From the NCBI GenBank assembly GCA_947259725.1, contig CAMYNM010000003.1:186001-250000 (forward strand): a stretch of 64,000 nt of DNA, given 5' to 3'. Both the position numbers and the translations under genes were made by a program. Shown here piece by piece: positions 20,540 through 30,041 of the stretch. Position 1 is the stretch's first letter, and each line of letters starts with the position of its first letter. The stretch is from CALZIK01 sp945787635. Lineage in GTDB: Bacteria > Acidobacteriota > Thermoanaerobaculia > Multivoradales > JAHEKO01. Below the pieces are notes generated by a model that saw nothing but the letters and a program-made list of their open reading frames with translations, made no database searches and was not told where the DNA came from.

Positions 20540-21496
20540 CTAGACGTCGAGCCTGTCGAGCAGCATCGAGACCGCCTTCGAGCTCTGCATGACGTAGAAG
20601 TGGACCGAAGGCACACCTCGATCGAGCAGATCCTCGGTCTGGCGTCGCGCCCAATCGACCCCCACCTCGAGCACTTCCTCGCTGGACCGCGCGGAATCAA
20701 CGGCATCCGCCAGGAGCGGCGGAATCTCGCAGTGAAAGAAGCTCGGCAGGCTCTTCGTGTGCTTGCGCGTCGTCAAGATCTTCAAGCCCGGAATGATCGG
20801 GACCGTGATGCCGGCTTCCCGGCACTTTTCCACATAACGGAAGTAATGATCATTGTTGAAGAACATCTGGGTAACGATGTACTCGCCGCCGGCTTCCACC
20901 TTGGCCTTGGCGTGGCGCACGTCGGTCTCGAGATTGGGCGCCTCAAAGTGCTTCTCCGGATAGCCGGCGACTCCGATGCAGAAGTTCGACGGCTCCGCGT
21001 CCAGAAGGATCTCGCCCTCCAGATACTTACCGCCATTCATGTCGGAGATCTGGCCGACCAGATCGATCGCATAGGAGTTGACGCTTCGCCCTGGCGGGAG
21101 CGGCTTTTTGAATCCGATGTCATCGCCTTTGATCGCCAAGACATTGTCGATCCCGAGGTACTTGAGCTCGATCAGGAAGTCCTCGGTCTCTTCGCGGGTA
21201 AATCCTTCGCAGAGAACGTGTGGAACCGCGTCACATTCGTACTTGTTCTGGATCAGGGCGCACAGGCCGAGTGTTCCCGGGCGCTTGCGCTTGATCACCC
21301 GGCGAATGCCGTCCTTGGTCTCGTGGTAGATGACCTGCGCCGAATGGCTGGTGATGTCGATGAACGGCGGCTTGTACCTCGCCAGATCTTCGGTCAGCCT
21401 GAGCAGCTTCTGCAGATTGCCACCCCGCAGCGGCGGGATGATCTCGAAGCTGATTAGCGGATCCTTGGCCCGTTCCAGATGTTCGATGACCTTCAT
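20540..21496 (-). CDS. metF: methylenetetrahydrofolate reductase
   Basis: 318 residues, the normal bacterial length, a single TIM-barrel flavoprotein. It reduces methylene-THF to the 5-methyl-THF used by MetH. Family features: SFEIIPPLRGG at the N-terminus (catalytic Glu in this strand), FIDITSHSA, NVLAIKGDD, FCIGVAGYPEKH, and IVTQMFFNNDHYFRYVEKCR. It lies 248 bases upstream of metH on the same strand; the SAM riboswitch is between them, so metF itself does not appear to be under that switch. A TATACT hexamer at 21510-21515 may be its own -10. Confidence 0.96.
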   Translation of the reverse strand: MKVIEHLERAKDPLISFEIIPPLRGGNLQKLLRLTEDLARYKPPFIDITSHSAQVIYHETKDGIRRVIKRKRPGTLGLCALIQNKYECDAVPHVLCEGFTREETEDFLIELKYLGIDNVLAIKGDDIGFKKPLPPGRSVNSYAIDLVGQISDMNGGKYLEGEILLDAEPSNFCIGVAGYPEKHFEAPNLETDVRHAKAKVEAGGEYIVTQMFFNNDHYFRYVEKCREAGITVPIIPGLKILTTRKHTKSLPSFFHCEIPPLLADAVDSARSSEEVLEVGVDWARRQTEDLLDRGVPSVHFYVMQSSKAVSMLLDRLDV

Positions 21497-21509
21497 CGCT
21501 CGAGCCGGG

Positions 21510-21515
21510 AGTATA
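21510..21515 (-). promoter_or_regulatory. candidate -10 of metF
   Basis: The minus strand reads CCTATACTCCC; TATACT ends 13 bases before the metF ATG, and there is no Shine-Dalgarno. It lies at the very end of the VanZ-like gene. Confidence 0.35.
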
Positions 21516-21517
21516 GG

Positions 21518-21889
21518 TCACCGCTGCTCGTCGGCGCGACCCTTGACCCAGCGATCCCGAAACACCCACCCGATACCGAGACATCCCATCGCGATGTCGG
21601 GAAACTCGAAGGTCCGATTCGGAATCCAGATTTGGGCAACCTCGAGAATCACGCAGAAGGTCGCCAAAATGACAATGACCGAGCTGCTGTCGCGCGTACC
21701 CGAACGACGAACCAGCCAGGCGAGCACCAGAAACAGCACGAAGTGCACGCACAGCGCCAGCACCTGCTCGAAACGCTCCCAGCCCGGGGCGGCAGCCTGG
21801 AACGCCGAACCGGGCAGAAGCAACAGCACCGCCGTGAAGGCCGCCCACACCAGTGCCGCCAGCCGAGCGATGACCGCGAGTTCTGGCAT
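21518..21889 (-). CDS. VanZ-like membrane protein
   Basis: A 123-residue protein with about four hydrophobic segments (around residues 7-30, 43-60, 72-90 and 98-110). The pattern of short helices with FVLFLVLAWLV and VILEVAQIWIPNRTFEFPDI fits the VanZ-like family, in which the E-x2-Q-x5-R-x-F/E-x2-D segment is conserved. These proteins are common beside polysaccharide genes; the activity is unknown. It is the divergent neighbour of the first exopolysaccharide gene and ends 21 bases before metF. Confidence 0.7.
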   Translation of the reverse strand: MPELAVIARLAALVWAAFTAVLLLLPGSAFQAAAPGWERFEQVLALCVHFVLFLVLAWLVRRSGTRDSSSVIVILATFCVILEVAQIWIPNRTFEFPDIAMGCLGIGWVFRDRWVKGRADEQR

Positions 21890-21896
21890 CCGGTTC

Positions 21897-21903
21897 TATC
21901 CTA
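21897..21903. promoter_or_regulatory. candidate bidirectional -10 (TATCCTA)
   Basis: TATCCT on the plus strand (21897-21902) faces the gene at 21929. The overlapping complement TAGGAT (21898-21903, minus) lies eight bases before the VanZ-like ATG at 21889. One short AT-rich island may therefore serve both divergent genes. Confidence 0.35.
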
Positions 21904-21928
21904 AGATGTTTCTCGACTGCGAGAACCC

Positions 21929-23515
21929 ATGCCCAGGTTCACTCGTGCCCAGATCGTATTGCTTGCCGCCGCGGTGGTGCTCGGCCTCGGCCTTGCGACC
22001 AGCTACTGGGCCCTGCGCAAGTCGACCGCAAATCTGATCGGACGACTCGACGAGTTCGGCACCAGCGGCCGCAACCCGGGTGCGGTTCACGACGTTGCGC
22101 GGGAAACGAATCGCTCGACTGCCGGCCTGATGGCCGCCCGCGCCCTGCTGGCCGAAGAGCTCGACCGCCGCTGGCTAAGGGAGCTCGACCCCGAAGAGCT
22201 CGGCCGCGCCGTGGGCCAGGGCGAGGCGAAGCTCGAACTGGCGAGAGACCTGGCGCTCGAGGCGCTGCGCGAGCAACCGAGCTCCTGGCAAGCACTGATG
22301 ATCCTCGGCGGAGCACGCTATCTGCTCGCCAGCCGCCGCAACGTCCCCGGCCGCTGGAGCGATCGCGACTCGTGGGCGTTACCCCTGAGCACGGCGATCG
22401 CACGAGCTCCCGCCCAGCCGGAGCCCAAACGCGTTCTGGCTGCCGCCTATTTGAGCGAGTGGTCGATCGCCAGCGACGCCGAGCGCCAAGCGCTACTTCC
22501 ATTCCTGCAGGAGGCATTTCGCGATCTGAACACTCTCGAGCAGCTGCTGCCGGCTTGGCTCAACCGCGCCGGCTCGTTCGAACAGGCCCTCTCGGTGATC
22601 TCCCCCGACCCCCGAGCCTGGCGACAGCTCGACCACTACTACCGCCAGCGCGAGGACTGGCAGCGGCTTGCGGAGGTTCTCGACCGCCTCGACCGGTCAC
22701 TGCCGGAGTACTTGCACTCCCGCCTCGAGCTTGCACACAAGATGCTCGATGGCGGCGAGGCCGAGTCGGCGCGCCGGGTGGTGCTCACGACAATCGACGA
22801 GATCCCGATGCGCGCCGAGTACGCCGATCATCTCGCAAAAGCGATCAACCAGCTGCCGCCGGGACCGATCTCGGCCCGCAGAGCCGAGCGGCTCGGAGAG
22901 TGGATCGAGTGGTCGGCGGAGCGCTGCCTTCTTGCCGATTGCCCGTTCTCGGTCGAGGTATTCGAGCGGCTCACCCGCCTGGCTCGTTCGGATGAGCCCG
23001 GCCGCCAGGCCCTCGGCGCTCTACTACGGGGAGATCTCGCGGCCGGCGTCTCGATCGAGCAACGAAACTCGGCGCGCGTCAAGACGCCGGCCTGGATGAC
23101 CTACGACCTCCTCAAGGCCAAGGTGCTGGCAAACCTCGGCCAGACGCGGGAAGCGGGGCGTCTCTTCCAAGAGGCCGGCACACATCCCGGAGGAGGGGTG
23201 CTCGCCCGCCACCTGGCTCAACAGCTCGGCAGCGAACAGAACGGGGGTATCGGCACCGTCGATTCGGGCTGGCGGGGGTGGAAGCGTGGCTACCGCCGGG
23301 AGCTTCTCGCCGAAACCGCCGGTAGCTTCGAGATTCGCTTTCCCGAGGTCGCCGGCGGTGGCGCCGTCGTCGAGGTCAGGGTCAATCAATCCCTGGAGGG
23401 TTTTCACCCTATCGAAGCCGGCACGGCCGTGCGGATCGATCTCGGGCCCGGCTACGTGCGGGTGGATCTCCTGCGCGAGGCGGGCTCCACCTTCCGGCCA
23501 GCGGAAGCGATGTGA
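21929..23515 (+). CDS. membrane-anchored TPR-like protein in polysaccharide locus
   Basis: 528 residues. One N-terminal membrane helix (about 8-28, IVLLAAAVVLGLGLATSYWAL), then a long alpha-helical region rich in Ala, Leu, Arg and Glu that reads like degenerate tetratricopeptide repeats (about 60-420). A C-terminal beta-rich segment (about 445-520) follows. It probably sits in the periplasm, anchored in the inner membrane. Such proteins often accompany O-antigen ligases, and here a ligase gene is directly convergent, overlapping by 64 bases. No catalytic motif is seen. Confidence 0.65.
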   Translation: MPRFTRAQIVLLAAAVVLGLGLATSYWALRKSTANLIGRLDEFGTSGRNPGAVHDVARETNRSTAGLMAARALLAEELDRRWLRELDPEELGRAVGQGEAKLELARDLALEALREQPSSWQALMILGGARYLLASRRNVPGRWSDRDSWALPLSTAIARAPAQPEPKRVLAAAYLSEWSIASDAERQALLPFLQEAFRDLNTLEQLLPAWLNRAGSFEQALSVISPDPRAWRQLDHYYRQREDWQRLAEVLDRLDRSLPEYLHSRLELAHKMLDGGEAESARRVVLTTIDEIPMRAEYADHLAKAINQLPPGPISARRAERLGEWIEWSAERCLLADCPFSVEVFERLTRLARSDEPGRQALGALLRGDLAAGVSIEQRNSARVKTPAWMTYDLLKAKVLANLGQTREAGRLFQEAGTHPGGGVLARHLAQQLGSEQNGGIGTVDSGWRGWKRGYRRELLAETAGSFEIRFPEVAGGGAVVEVRVNQSLEGFHPIEAGTAVRIDLGPGYVRVDLLREAGSTFRPAEAM

Positions 23516-24906
23516 GCCGCGCCGCCAGTGGCCCGAGGAGCGACGGCCAGTGCGGCGCCGACGACAACAGCTACCAACAAGCCGTTCGCGGGAAGCGTCA
23601 GACCAAAGTCCAGGAACTCGTGGATACCGACGGAGGCCAGCGCACCCAAGGCGCCCAGCACAAACAAGCGATCTTCGTTTCGCTCGGCTGCCGCGAACTT
23701 GCCGATCAGCGATCTCAACGTCCAGACCGAGCCGAGTACGAGAATCGCCAGGCCGGCAAGACCGCCGGTGATCCACAGCTCGAGGTAGTCGTTGTGCGCC
23801 TTCGCCCAAGTGATCGCGACGCTCGAGTCGCGCCCCACAAGTGCATGCGCCTCTCGAAAGCCACCGATCCCGGTGCCCAGCCAGGGGAACCGGGCGATCA
23901 GCGGTAGCGACTCCCGCCAGACGCCGATTCGACCGCTGGTAGCGATGTCGTACCAGGAGGTACCCAGGAGCCTGGAGAACAACTGGCTCGCTCCTACCCA
24001 GCTCACGAAGCCAGCTATCGCTGTCACAGGAATCAGCGCCGCCACGAGCGTTCGGCGCAGGCCGCGGCTGCGGATCAGCAGCCCTCCCTGGGCGACGAGC
24101 CCGCCGAGCGTCGCGAGAGCCGCCGCCCTCGAGCCGGTGAGCGCGTTCCCGACCAGCAAGGCGAGAAGCGCCAGGCTCAGGGCGGCGACCCATAACCAGC
24201 GAGCCTCGCTCACCTTCGACCATCGGCGACTGACCAGCGCCCAGACCAGGGCAGCGAAGCACATGGCCGTGCCGACCTCCAGAAGCAGCGCCAGGTGATC
24301 GGAATTGATGTAGGAACCCCGCAACCTCGGCACTCGCCCTGCCACCAGCGGACCGGCCCCCAGAACCACCTGAGTCAGACCGGCGATCAGCGCCGCTCCA
24401 AAGAGCCAGCGTCGGCGCGACCGCCGGCGAAAGACGACGCCCGCGGCCGCGATCGCGGCTGCGAGGCTCGCCAGCTCGAAGCCCACCCACCGTGAGGTCG
24501 ATGCGGCGAGCGACAGCGGGATGCGAGTCGCGCCGACCGCACCGGTCACCTCGGCGGTTTCGCGAGCCAGCTCCAACCGCTCGGGGGACAAGACGGCGAC
24601 AAGCCGAGAGGGCAGCCCGACCGACTGAAGCCAGGCAAGAACCGCCAAGGCCAAGACCGCCAGCACCGTGCCCCAAGTGCGCTCCCACACCGACGTCGGC
24701 CGGCGCGAACCGGCGGCGATCGAGAAGGCCAGGAGCGCGAACCCGTAGCCGGCCAAGGACGCGCCCGGCGTCGCCCCACCGTGAAAGACGGGCAAAGTAG
24801 CCACCGTCGCGCACAAGACACCCGCTGCGAGGTCTCGAGAAGACGGTATGATCTGCCGCGGCCCGAGCACCTGCGCAGGATACCGAGAGACCAGAACCGC
24901 CGACAA
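23452..24906 (-). CDS. O-antigen ligase/polymerase-like membrane protein
   Basis: Up to 484 residues with about ten membrane helices. Between them is the large periplasmic loop of the Wzy_C/WaaL family: LGTGIGGFREAHAL followed by AHNDYLELWITGG. It would join or polymerise lipid-linked glycan. The start is uncertain: the TTG at 24906 lies only five bases from the divergent ATG at 24912; a GTG at 24870 is an alternative. The 3' end overlaps the TPR-like gene by 64 bases tail to tail. Confidence 0.8.
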   Translation of the reverse strand: MSAVLVSRYPAQVLGPRQIIPSSRDLAAGVLCATVATLPVFHGGATPGASLAGYGFALLAFSIAAGSRRPTSVWERTWGTVLAVLALAVLAWLQSVGLPSRLVAVLSPERLELARETAEVTGAVGATRIPLSLAASTSRWVGFELASLAAAIAAAGVVFRRRSRRRWLFGAALIAGLTQVVLGAGPLVAGRVPRLRGSYINSDHLALLLEVGTAMCFAALVWALVSRRWSKVSEARWLWVAALSLALLALLVGNALTGSRAAALATLGGLVAQGGLLIRSRGLRRTLVAALIPVTAIAGFVSWVGASQLFSRLLGTSWYDIATSGRIGVWRESLPLIARFPWLGTGIGGFREAHALVGRDSSVAITWAKAHNDYLELWITGGLAGLAILVLGSVWTLRSLIGKFAAAERNEDRLFVLGALGALASVGIHEFLDFGLTLPANGLLVAVVVGAALAVAPRATGGAAHIASAGRKVEPASRRRSTRT

Positions 24907-24911
24907 ACTCG

Positions 24912-26186
24912 ATGCCTCGACCCGTTCTCGTATTGCTCCTGCTGGTCGCAGGAGCGCCGCTTCCCAGCCTCGCGCAGTTCGATCAATACACCGCTCCCGG
25001 CAGCCTGGCCAGCGCGCAGACCAAAACGAGGGCCGACCAGGCGCGAGAGAGCTCCGAGAGCGCGCGCTGGCACCTCGGCCGTCTGGCGCTCGAGCCGAGC
25101 GTGGTAGTGCGCGATGTCGGCTACTTTCGCAATGCGCTGGCCACCCCCGATGAAAACAGCCAGGTCGATGACTATCGGGCCACCCTCGCAGCCGGCCTGT
25201 CGGCCTTTCAGAAGCTCGGATCGAAGTCGCTGTTCTCGGCGTACGTGGCGCCCGAGTACTCGTGGTGGCGGGATCAGAGCGAGCTCAGCAGCTTGAACCT
25301 CAACTGGGGCGCCGGATGGTTCGGCTACTTCAATCGGTTGACGATCGGCGCGAACGTCGGCCGGACGAAGCGCGAGCGCCCGCTCAGCGACGAGCTCGAG
25401 GCGCCCTTGACGATCGAGCAAGACCGCCGCGAGGTCAGCGCCGAGTTGGTCTTAACCGACGCGATAACAGTTTTCGGCGAGACGACCGAGACCGAGACGC
25501 GCCATACGACGGAGGTGCAACGTCTGATTCCCGGCCTGATGAGCCAGACCCTCGACCGAGATTCCGATACGACGAGAATCGGCGCGGTGCTCGAGGTTCG
25601 GCGGTGGCGGATTGGCGCAGGAGTCGAAAGCACCGACATCCGGCTCCTCATCGACCCGGACGGCAGGTCGAATTCCGGGGACAGTCCCTTCGCGCTGGTC
25701 CGCTACGACAGTGAGAGCCTCGACCTCGATCTGAGCTGGGTTGACCGGGAGCTCGAGTTCGACAACCCTTTGCTCGGCCGTGAGTCGCTCACCGACGGCT
25801 ACGCTCGCGTCGCGCTTGACCTCAGCGAGGGCGCTCGCATCAGCGTGTATGGGGCGCGTACGCTGGGCCTTTCGGTCCTGGCCACGAACAGCTATCTGGT
25901 CAATACCCGAGGGGGGGCCTCCCTGGGGCTGGACGTGGGTCGCCGAGCTCGGCTCACCGTCTTCGCCGAGCAGGGAGAAGCGGACTTTCGAGGTCCGAGC
26001 TTGGATCCCAGAACCGACGATCTCGACGCCCTGGGTGCCCAGCTCGACTGGCGGCTGACCGGCGATCTCGAGCTCGGACTTTACTTTCGAGATTCGACCT
26101 GGGATTCCAGCCTCGACGACTTCGACCGGTCTCAGAGCTCCTTCGGCGTCAATCTCGAGATCGGGACCGACCTGTTCCCTTGGTAA
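24912..26186 (+). CDS. outer-membrane beta-barrel protein, exopolysaccharide-associated
   Basis: 424 residues. A signal peptide (1-21, PVLVLLLLVAGAPLPSLAQ) is followed by alternating amphipathic strands throughout, for example SLFSAYVAPEYSWW, LNLNWGAGWFGYF and LELGLYFRDSTW. It ends in a Phe-Pro-Trp terminus close to the aromatic C-terminal signature of barrel proteins. Barrels of this type sit next to Wza and Wzc in many exopolysaccharide loci and may form or assist the export pore. Exact family not recognised. A TATGAT hexamer at 24847-24852 could be its -10. Confidence 0.7.
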   Translation: MPRPVLVLLLLVAGAPLPSLAQFDQYTAPGSLASAQTKTRADQARESSESARWHLGRLALEPSVVVRDVGYFRNALATPDENSQVDDYRATLAAGLSAFQKLGSKSLFSAYVAPEYSWWRDQSELSSLNLNWGAGWFGYFNRLTIGANVGRTKRERPLSDELEAPLTIEQDRREVSAELVLTDAITVFGETTETETRHTTEVQRLIPGLMSQTLDRDSDTTRIGAVLEVRRWRIGAGVESTDIRLLIDPDGRSNSGDSPFALVRYDSESLDLDLSWVDRELEFDNPLLGRESLTDGYARVALDLSEGARISVYGARTLGLSVLATNSYLVNTRGGASLGLDVGRRARLTVFAEQGEADFRGPSLDPRTDDLDALGAQLDWRLTGDLELGLYFRDSTWDSSLDDFDRSQSSFGVNLEIGTDLFPW

Positions 26187-26210
26187 CAGTCAGCCGGCGA
26201 AAAGCCTCGG

Positions 26211-26216
26211 TATAAT
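26211..26216 (+). promoter_or_regulatory. consensus -10 (TATAAT) of the export operon, leaderless
   Basis: A perfect TATAAT with six bases (CGCGAG) before the ATG at 26223, which places the predicted transcription start on the start codon itself. No clear -35 is seen. It would drive the Wza, kinase and phosphatase genes. Confidence 0.6.
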
Positions 26217-26222
26217 CGCGAG

Positions 26223-27065
26223 ATGCGCCGGATCTTCACGCGATCCTGGACCACGGTGACCCTCGCGGTCTGCCTTGTCTCGTCAGCCGGGATGGCCCAG
26301 TCGGGAGCCTCGCTCGACCGCTACCGGATCGGGCCACGGGACGTCGTCAGGGTCGAGGTCCTGGAGGACGAGTCCCTCAATCTCGACAGGGCCCGCGTCG
26401 ATCAGGACGGCGCCATCGAGCTCCTTCACGTCGGCCCGGTTGTCGTTTCCGGAATGACCGAGTCCCAAGCCCGCATCGCTGTCGAGGAGGCGCTCTCGCG
26501 CTATCTTCAGAGAGCCACGGTTTCGCTTCGAATCTTGGAGTTTCGCTCCAAGCCGATCACGATCCTGGGAGCGGTCCACAAGCCGGGACCGCTCGAATTC
26601 TCGGGGCGCTGGACGCTGCTCGAGGCACTGATGGAGGCTGGTGGCCCGACCGAGAACGCCGGCGCGACGGTCCACGTCACTCGCCGCGCGACCAACGGGC
26701 TGACCGACCAGCTCACCATCGGCCTACGCGACCTGATCGAACGCGGCGATCCTCTGGCCAACATCCCGCTGACCGCCAACGATCTTGTGACGGTCTCGAC
26801 CGCAGCCGACGTCACAGTGTTTTGCATCGGCGAGTTCGCCACGGCCGGCGCGATCACGTTCCGGAGCACCGAACGAGTCACCTTGCTCGCGGCAATCGCC
26901 AGGGCGGGCGGGCTCACCAATAGCGCCGCCAATCGCATCGTCGTCCGGCGGCCCGCTACCGGAGAAGAGATCGTGGTGTCGTGGAAGAAGCTCCTGGCCA
27001 ACCGCACCCCGGACATATCGCTCCATGAAGGCGATTTCGTGATCGTCAAGGAGTCCTTCTTTTGA
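26223..27065 (+). CDS. polysaccharide export protein (Wza/BexD family)
   Basis: 280 residues. The signal peptide (1-24, ends GMAQ) lacks a lipobox, so it is not an obvious lipoprotein. YRIGPRDVVRVEVLEDESL begins the Poly_export domain; two SLBB-type segments follow (PITILGAVHKPGPLEF, about 113-128, and VTVFCIGEFATAGAITF, about 197-213). It forms the outer-membrane or periplasmic part of the channel through which the polymer leaves. It overlaps the kinase gene by four bases (TTGA), showing translational coupling. Confidence 0.9.
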   Translation: MRRIFTRSWTTVTLAVCLVSSAGMAQSGASLDRYRIGPRDVVRVEVLEDESLNLDRARVDQDGAIELLHVGPVVVSGMTESQARIAVEEALSRYLQRATVSLRILEFRSKPITILGAVHKPGPLEFSGRWTLLEALMEAGGPTENAGATVHVTRRATNGLTDQLTIGLRDLIERGDPLANIPLTANDLVTVSTAADVTVFCIGEFATAGAITFRSTERVTLLAAIARAGGLTNSAANRIVVRRPATGEEIVVSWKKLLANRTPDISLHEGDFVIVKESFF

Positions 27066-29296
27066 AGCCCTCGAACATCCCGCTGAGCCCGCAGGATCCG
27101 CTCGCCGAGACGGGTCGTTCATTCGGCGTTTCTGCCCGCGAATACGCCGCGATCGTCACGTCGCGATGGAGGCTGATCGCAGTGGTTACAGCCCTGACAG
27201 TCGCTTTGGGGTTGTTGCATTTCTATCTGACGCCGCGGCTGTACCGGGCGCAAACCCTGCTTCAGATAGAACAGCGAAGCCCGTTGAGCGTGGGGCGCGA
27301 GGCAAACCCGTATCTCCAGGCCTACCTGACCCAGAAGTACTACCCCACCCAGTACCGGCTTCTGAGAAGCCGGGACCTCGCCGAGCGAGTCGTCAAACGC
27401 CTCAATCTCAACGACGATCCCCGATTTGCGGCTCGGCCCGGCGGGAACACCGACCCCGCGTCCGACGAGCTCGCTCTTGCGCGATTCGCCAGCCGAATCC
27501 TAGGGGGGCTCTCGATCAAGCCGGTTCCAGGAACCGAGCTCGTCTCGGTCGAGTACGTCGCCTCGGACCCCAACCTCGCGATCGAGGTGATCAACACTCT
27601 CGCGCAGGAATACATCAATTGGAATCTCGAGAACCGCTCGCTCGAGGTGGACAAGACATCTCAGTTCCTGCAGACCGAGCTTCAGGCCCTTCGACAGGAG
27701 ATCGCCGACAAGGAAAAGCAGCTCGAGGAGTACAGCCGCCGCTCCGACATCGTCACGCTCGACCCATCGTCCAACCTGACGCTCCAGCGGCTCGAACGGC
27801 TCAACGCCGATCTCATCACCGCCCAGGGAGCCCGCCGAGAGAAGCAGGCCGGTCTGCGCGAGCTCGAGGCCCTGCCGCGGGCCAGCGTCGCCGACGAGGA
27901 GGCCAACGGCCTGGTCTCGGCCATGCGACGTGATCAGCTCAAACGCCAGAGCGAGTACGACTCAAAGCTCCAGGTCTACAAGCCCGACTGGCCCGAGATG
28001 GTGGAGCTCAAGGCTGCGATCGACGAAGGCGAACGAGCCATCAATCGGGAGATCGAGAAGCAGTACGGTGAGGCGAGGCGCCGACGAGAGGCCGAATACC
28101 AGACGGCCCTCCGACAGGAGCGTGGCCTGGAGAGCGAAATCGCCAGGGTCAAGTCTCAGGCCCTGGATCTCAACTCGGTGTCGGTCGAGTTCAACAGTCT
28201 CAAAATGGAGATCGGCGCCCGCCGCGACCGGCAGGACACCCTTCTCCAGGAGCTCGCCACCGCCGACATGTCGGCCCGCATGTTTCAACAGCGAGAATCC
28301 AACATCCGAGTGGTCGAAAGCGCCCTGATACCTTCGAAGCCCTTTCGTCCCTCGCTGCGGCTCGACCTCGCGACCGGCCTGACCGCCGGAGTCGCGCTCG
28401 GCATCGCCCTGGCCCTCCTGCTCCACTTCCTCGATCGCACGGTCAAGACGCCCGAGGAGCTTGAGCGACTCCTGGGATTGCCGCTTCTCGGAGTCATTCC
28501 GGACGCCAACGACAAGGGGCGAAGCTACGCCTCGTACGGCTACGGACGAACCCGACGAAAGACAGCGGAAGTTCCCGACAAGTCTCAAGAGCGCAATATC
28601 GAGCTGGTGCCCGCGCTCCATCCCCGGCTCGCCATCTCGGAGTCCTACCGCTCGCTGCGCACCGCGCTGCTCCTGTCGAGCGCCGAACAGCTAAATGTCA
28701 TCTCGGTCACCTCGGCAGAGTCAGGTGAAGGCAAGACCTCGACCGCCGCCAACCTGGGCGTGGTCATGGCTCAGCTCGGCAAGCGGGTGCTCATCGTGGA
28801 CGCCGATCTTCGCAAGCCGCGGCTCTTCAAGGTCTTCGGAGTTTCGAACCGAACCGGCCTGGTGCATTACCTGACCGGCTCGGCGTCCGCGGAGTCGCTT
28901 TGCCTGCCGACCTCGGAAAAGGATCTCTTTCTGTGCCCGGCCGGACCTCACCCTCCAAACCCCTCGGAGCTTCTTGCGTCGGACCGGATGGACAGCTTTT
29001 TGGAGTTCGCCGCGAGCGCATTCGATTTCGTAATCGTCGACTCACCCCCGGTCTTGGCGGTCACCGACGCCGTTCTGATCGGCGGCAAGTGTCAAGGCAC
29101 GGCACTGTGCTTTCGCGCGAACACGGTCGAGCGCTCGAGCGTCCAGGCGTGCAAGCATCGTCTCGGGCTCTCAGAGATCCGAGTGCTCGGCGCGATACTC
29201 AATCGCTACTCTCCTTCCCGCGTCGGCTACGGCGCCAGGTACGACTACTACTACGACGCGTATGGCGAAGAGTCCAAGAGCTCTTCGGCCGCCTGA
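27062..29296 (+). CDS. polysaccharide co-polymerase with tyrosine-kinase domain (Wzc-type)
   Basis: 744 residues, a fused chain-length determinant plus BY-kinase. A Wzz domain with a first membrane helix (about 40-60), a long periplasmic coiled coil with GNVR-type region (about 180-420) and a second helix (about 440-462) precede the kinase domain: Walker A ESGEGKTST near 553, Walker B LIVDADLRKP near 578, and FVIVDSPP near 657. The tail has seven tyrosines in the last 32 residues, including Y-D-Y-Y-Y, the autophosphorylation cluster. Phosphorylation state should set polymer length. The start is TTG. Confidence 0.93.
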   Translation: MKPSNIPLSPQDPLAETGRSFGVSAREYAAIVTSRWRLIAVVTALTVALGLLHFYLTPRLYRAQTLLQIEQRSPLSVGREANPYLQAYLTQKYYPTQYRLLRSRDLAERVVKRLNLNDDPRFAARPGGNTDPASDELALARFASRILGGLSIKPVPGTELVSVEYVASDPNLAIEVINTLAQEYINWNLENRSLEVDKTSQFLQTELQALRQEIADKEKQLEEYSRRSDIVTLDPSSNLTLQRLERLNADLITAQGARREKQAGLRELEALPRASVADEEANGLVSAMRRDQLKRQSEYDSKLQVYKPDWPEMVELKAAIDEGERAINREIEKQYGEARRRREAEYQTALRQERGLESEIARVKSQALDLNSVSVEFNSLKMEIGARRDRQDTLLQELATADMSARMFQQRESNIRVVESALIPSKPFRPSLRLDLATGLTAGVALGIALALLLHFLDRTVKTPEELERLLGLPLLGVIPDANDKGRSYASYGYGRTRRKTAEVPDKSQERNIELVPALHPRLAISESYRSLRTALLLSSAEQLNVISVTSAESGEGKTSTAANLGVVMAQLGKRVLIVDADLRKPRLFKVFGVSNRTGLVHYLTGSASAESLCLPTSEKDLFLCPAGPHPPNPSELLASDRMDSFLEFAASAFDFVIVDSPPVLAVTDAVLIGGKCQGTALCFRANTVERSSVQACKHRLGLSEIRVLGAILNRYSPSRVGYGARYDYYYDAYGEESKSSSAA

Positions 29297-30033
29297 TGAT
29301 CGACATCCACGCGCACGTTCTACCCTCCATCGACGACGGCGCGGAGAATCTGAAGATCGCCGCCGCGATGTGCCGATTCGCGGCCGATGACGGCTGCACC
29401 GCTCTCTTGGCTACACCCCATCAGCGGACGCCCAGCTGGTGGAACTGTGACCCTCGGAAACTGCAGCGCGACCTCGACGAGGTTCGAGCGGAGGTGGGAG
29501 ATACCCCCCGGCTTTACCTCGGCGGCGAGATCCGAGTCGACGCGAGCCTACTCGAGGCACTGGGCGACATTGAAGGAAGTGGCGTGCAACCACTCGCCGG
29601 CTCACGGTACCTCTTGCTCGAGCTCAGCCGCCGCGGGCTCGGCCGCCTGGATCCCGAGGCGCTCGCTCACGAGCTTCGGCTGCTTGGCTGGCGCCCCATC
29701 TTTGCGCACCCCGAGTTCATCCCCGATCTCTCGGCCTCTCCGCGGCTGATCGAGAAGATGGCCCGGAGCGGTGCGTTGTTCCAACTGACCGCGATGAGCC
29801 TCACCGGCGGCTACGGTCGCAAGATCCAGCGATTCTCGGAGAAGCTGGTGGCCGACGGATTGGTGCACTTCGTTGCGAGCGACGCTCACGACCTGACGCG
29901 ACGCCCGCCGGGCTTGCGCAAGGTCCATGATGCGTTGAGCAGGAAATTCGGCAGGGACCGCGCCGACCAACTGACGATGAAGAATCCCGGCGCGATTCTC
30001 GCCAACCGGCCGATCGAGGCGAGCGCCAATTGA
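29296..30033 (+). CDS. protein-tyrosine phosphatase, PHP type (CpsB/YwqE family)
   Basis: 245 residues. MIDIHAHVLPSIDDGA at the N-terminus, LLATPHQ, LGGEIRVD, IFAHPEF and FVASDAHDL are the metal-binding motifs of the PHP phosphatases that dephosphorylate BY-kinases in capsule loci. The ATG overlaps the kinase stop by one base (TGATG), so kinase and phosphatase are made together; it most likely reverses phosphorylation of the kinase's tyrosine tail. Confidence 0.9.
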   Translation: MIDIHAHVLPSIDDGAENLKIAAAMCRFAADDGCTALLATPHQRTPSWWNCDPRKLQRDLDEVRAEVGDTPRLYLGGEIRVDASLLEALGDIEGSGVQPLAGSRYLLLELSRRGLGRLDPEALAHELRLLGWRPIFAHPEFIPDLSASPRLIEKMARSGALFQLTAMSLTGGYGRKIQRFSEKLVADGLVHFVASDAHDLTRRPPGLRKVHDALSRKFGRDRADQLTMKNPGAILANRPIEASAN

Positions 30034-30041
30034 GGAAGTCG

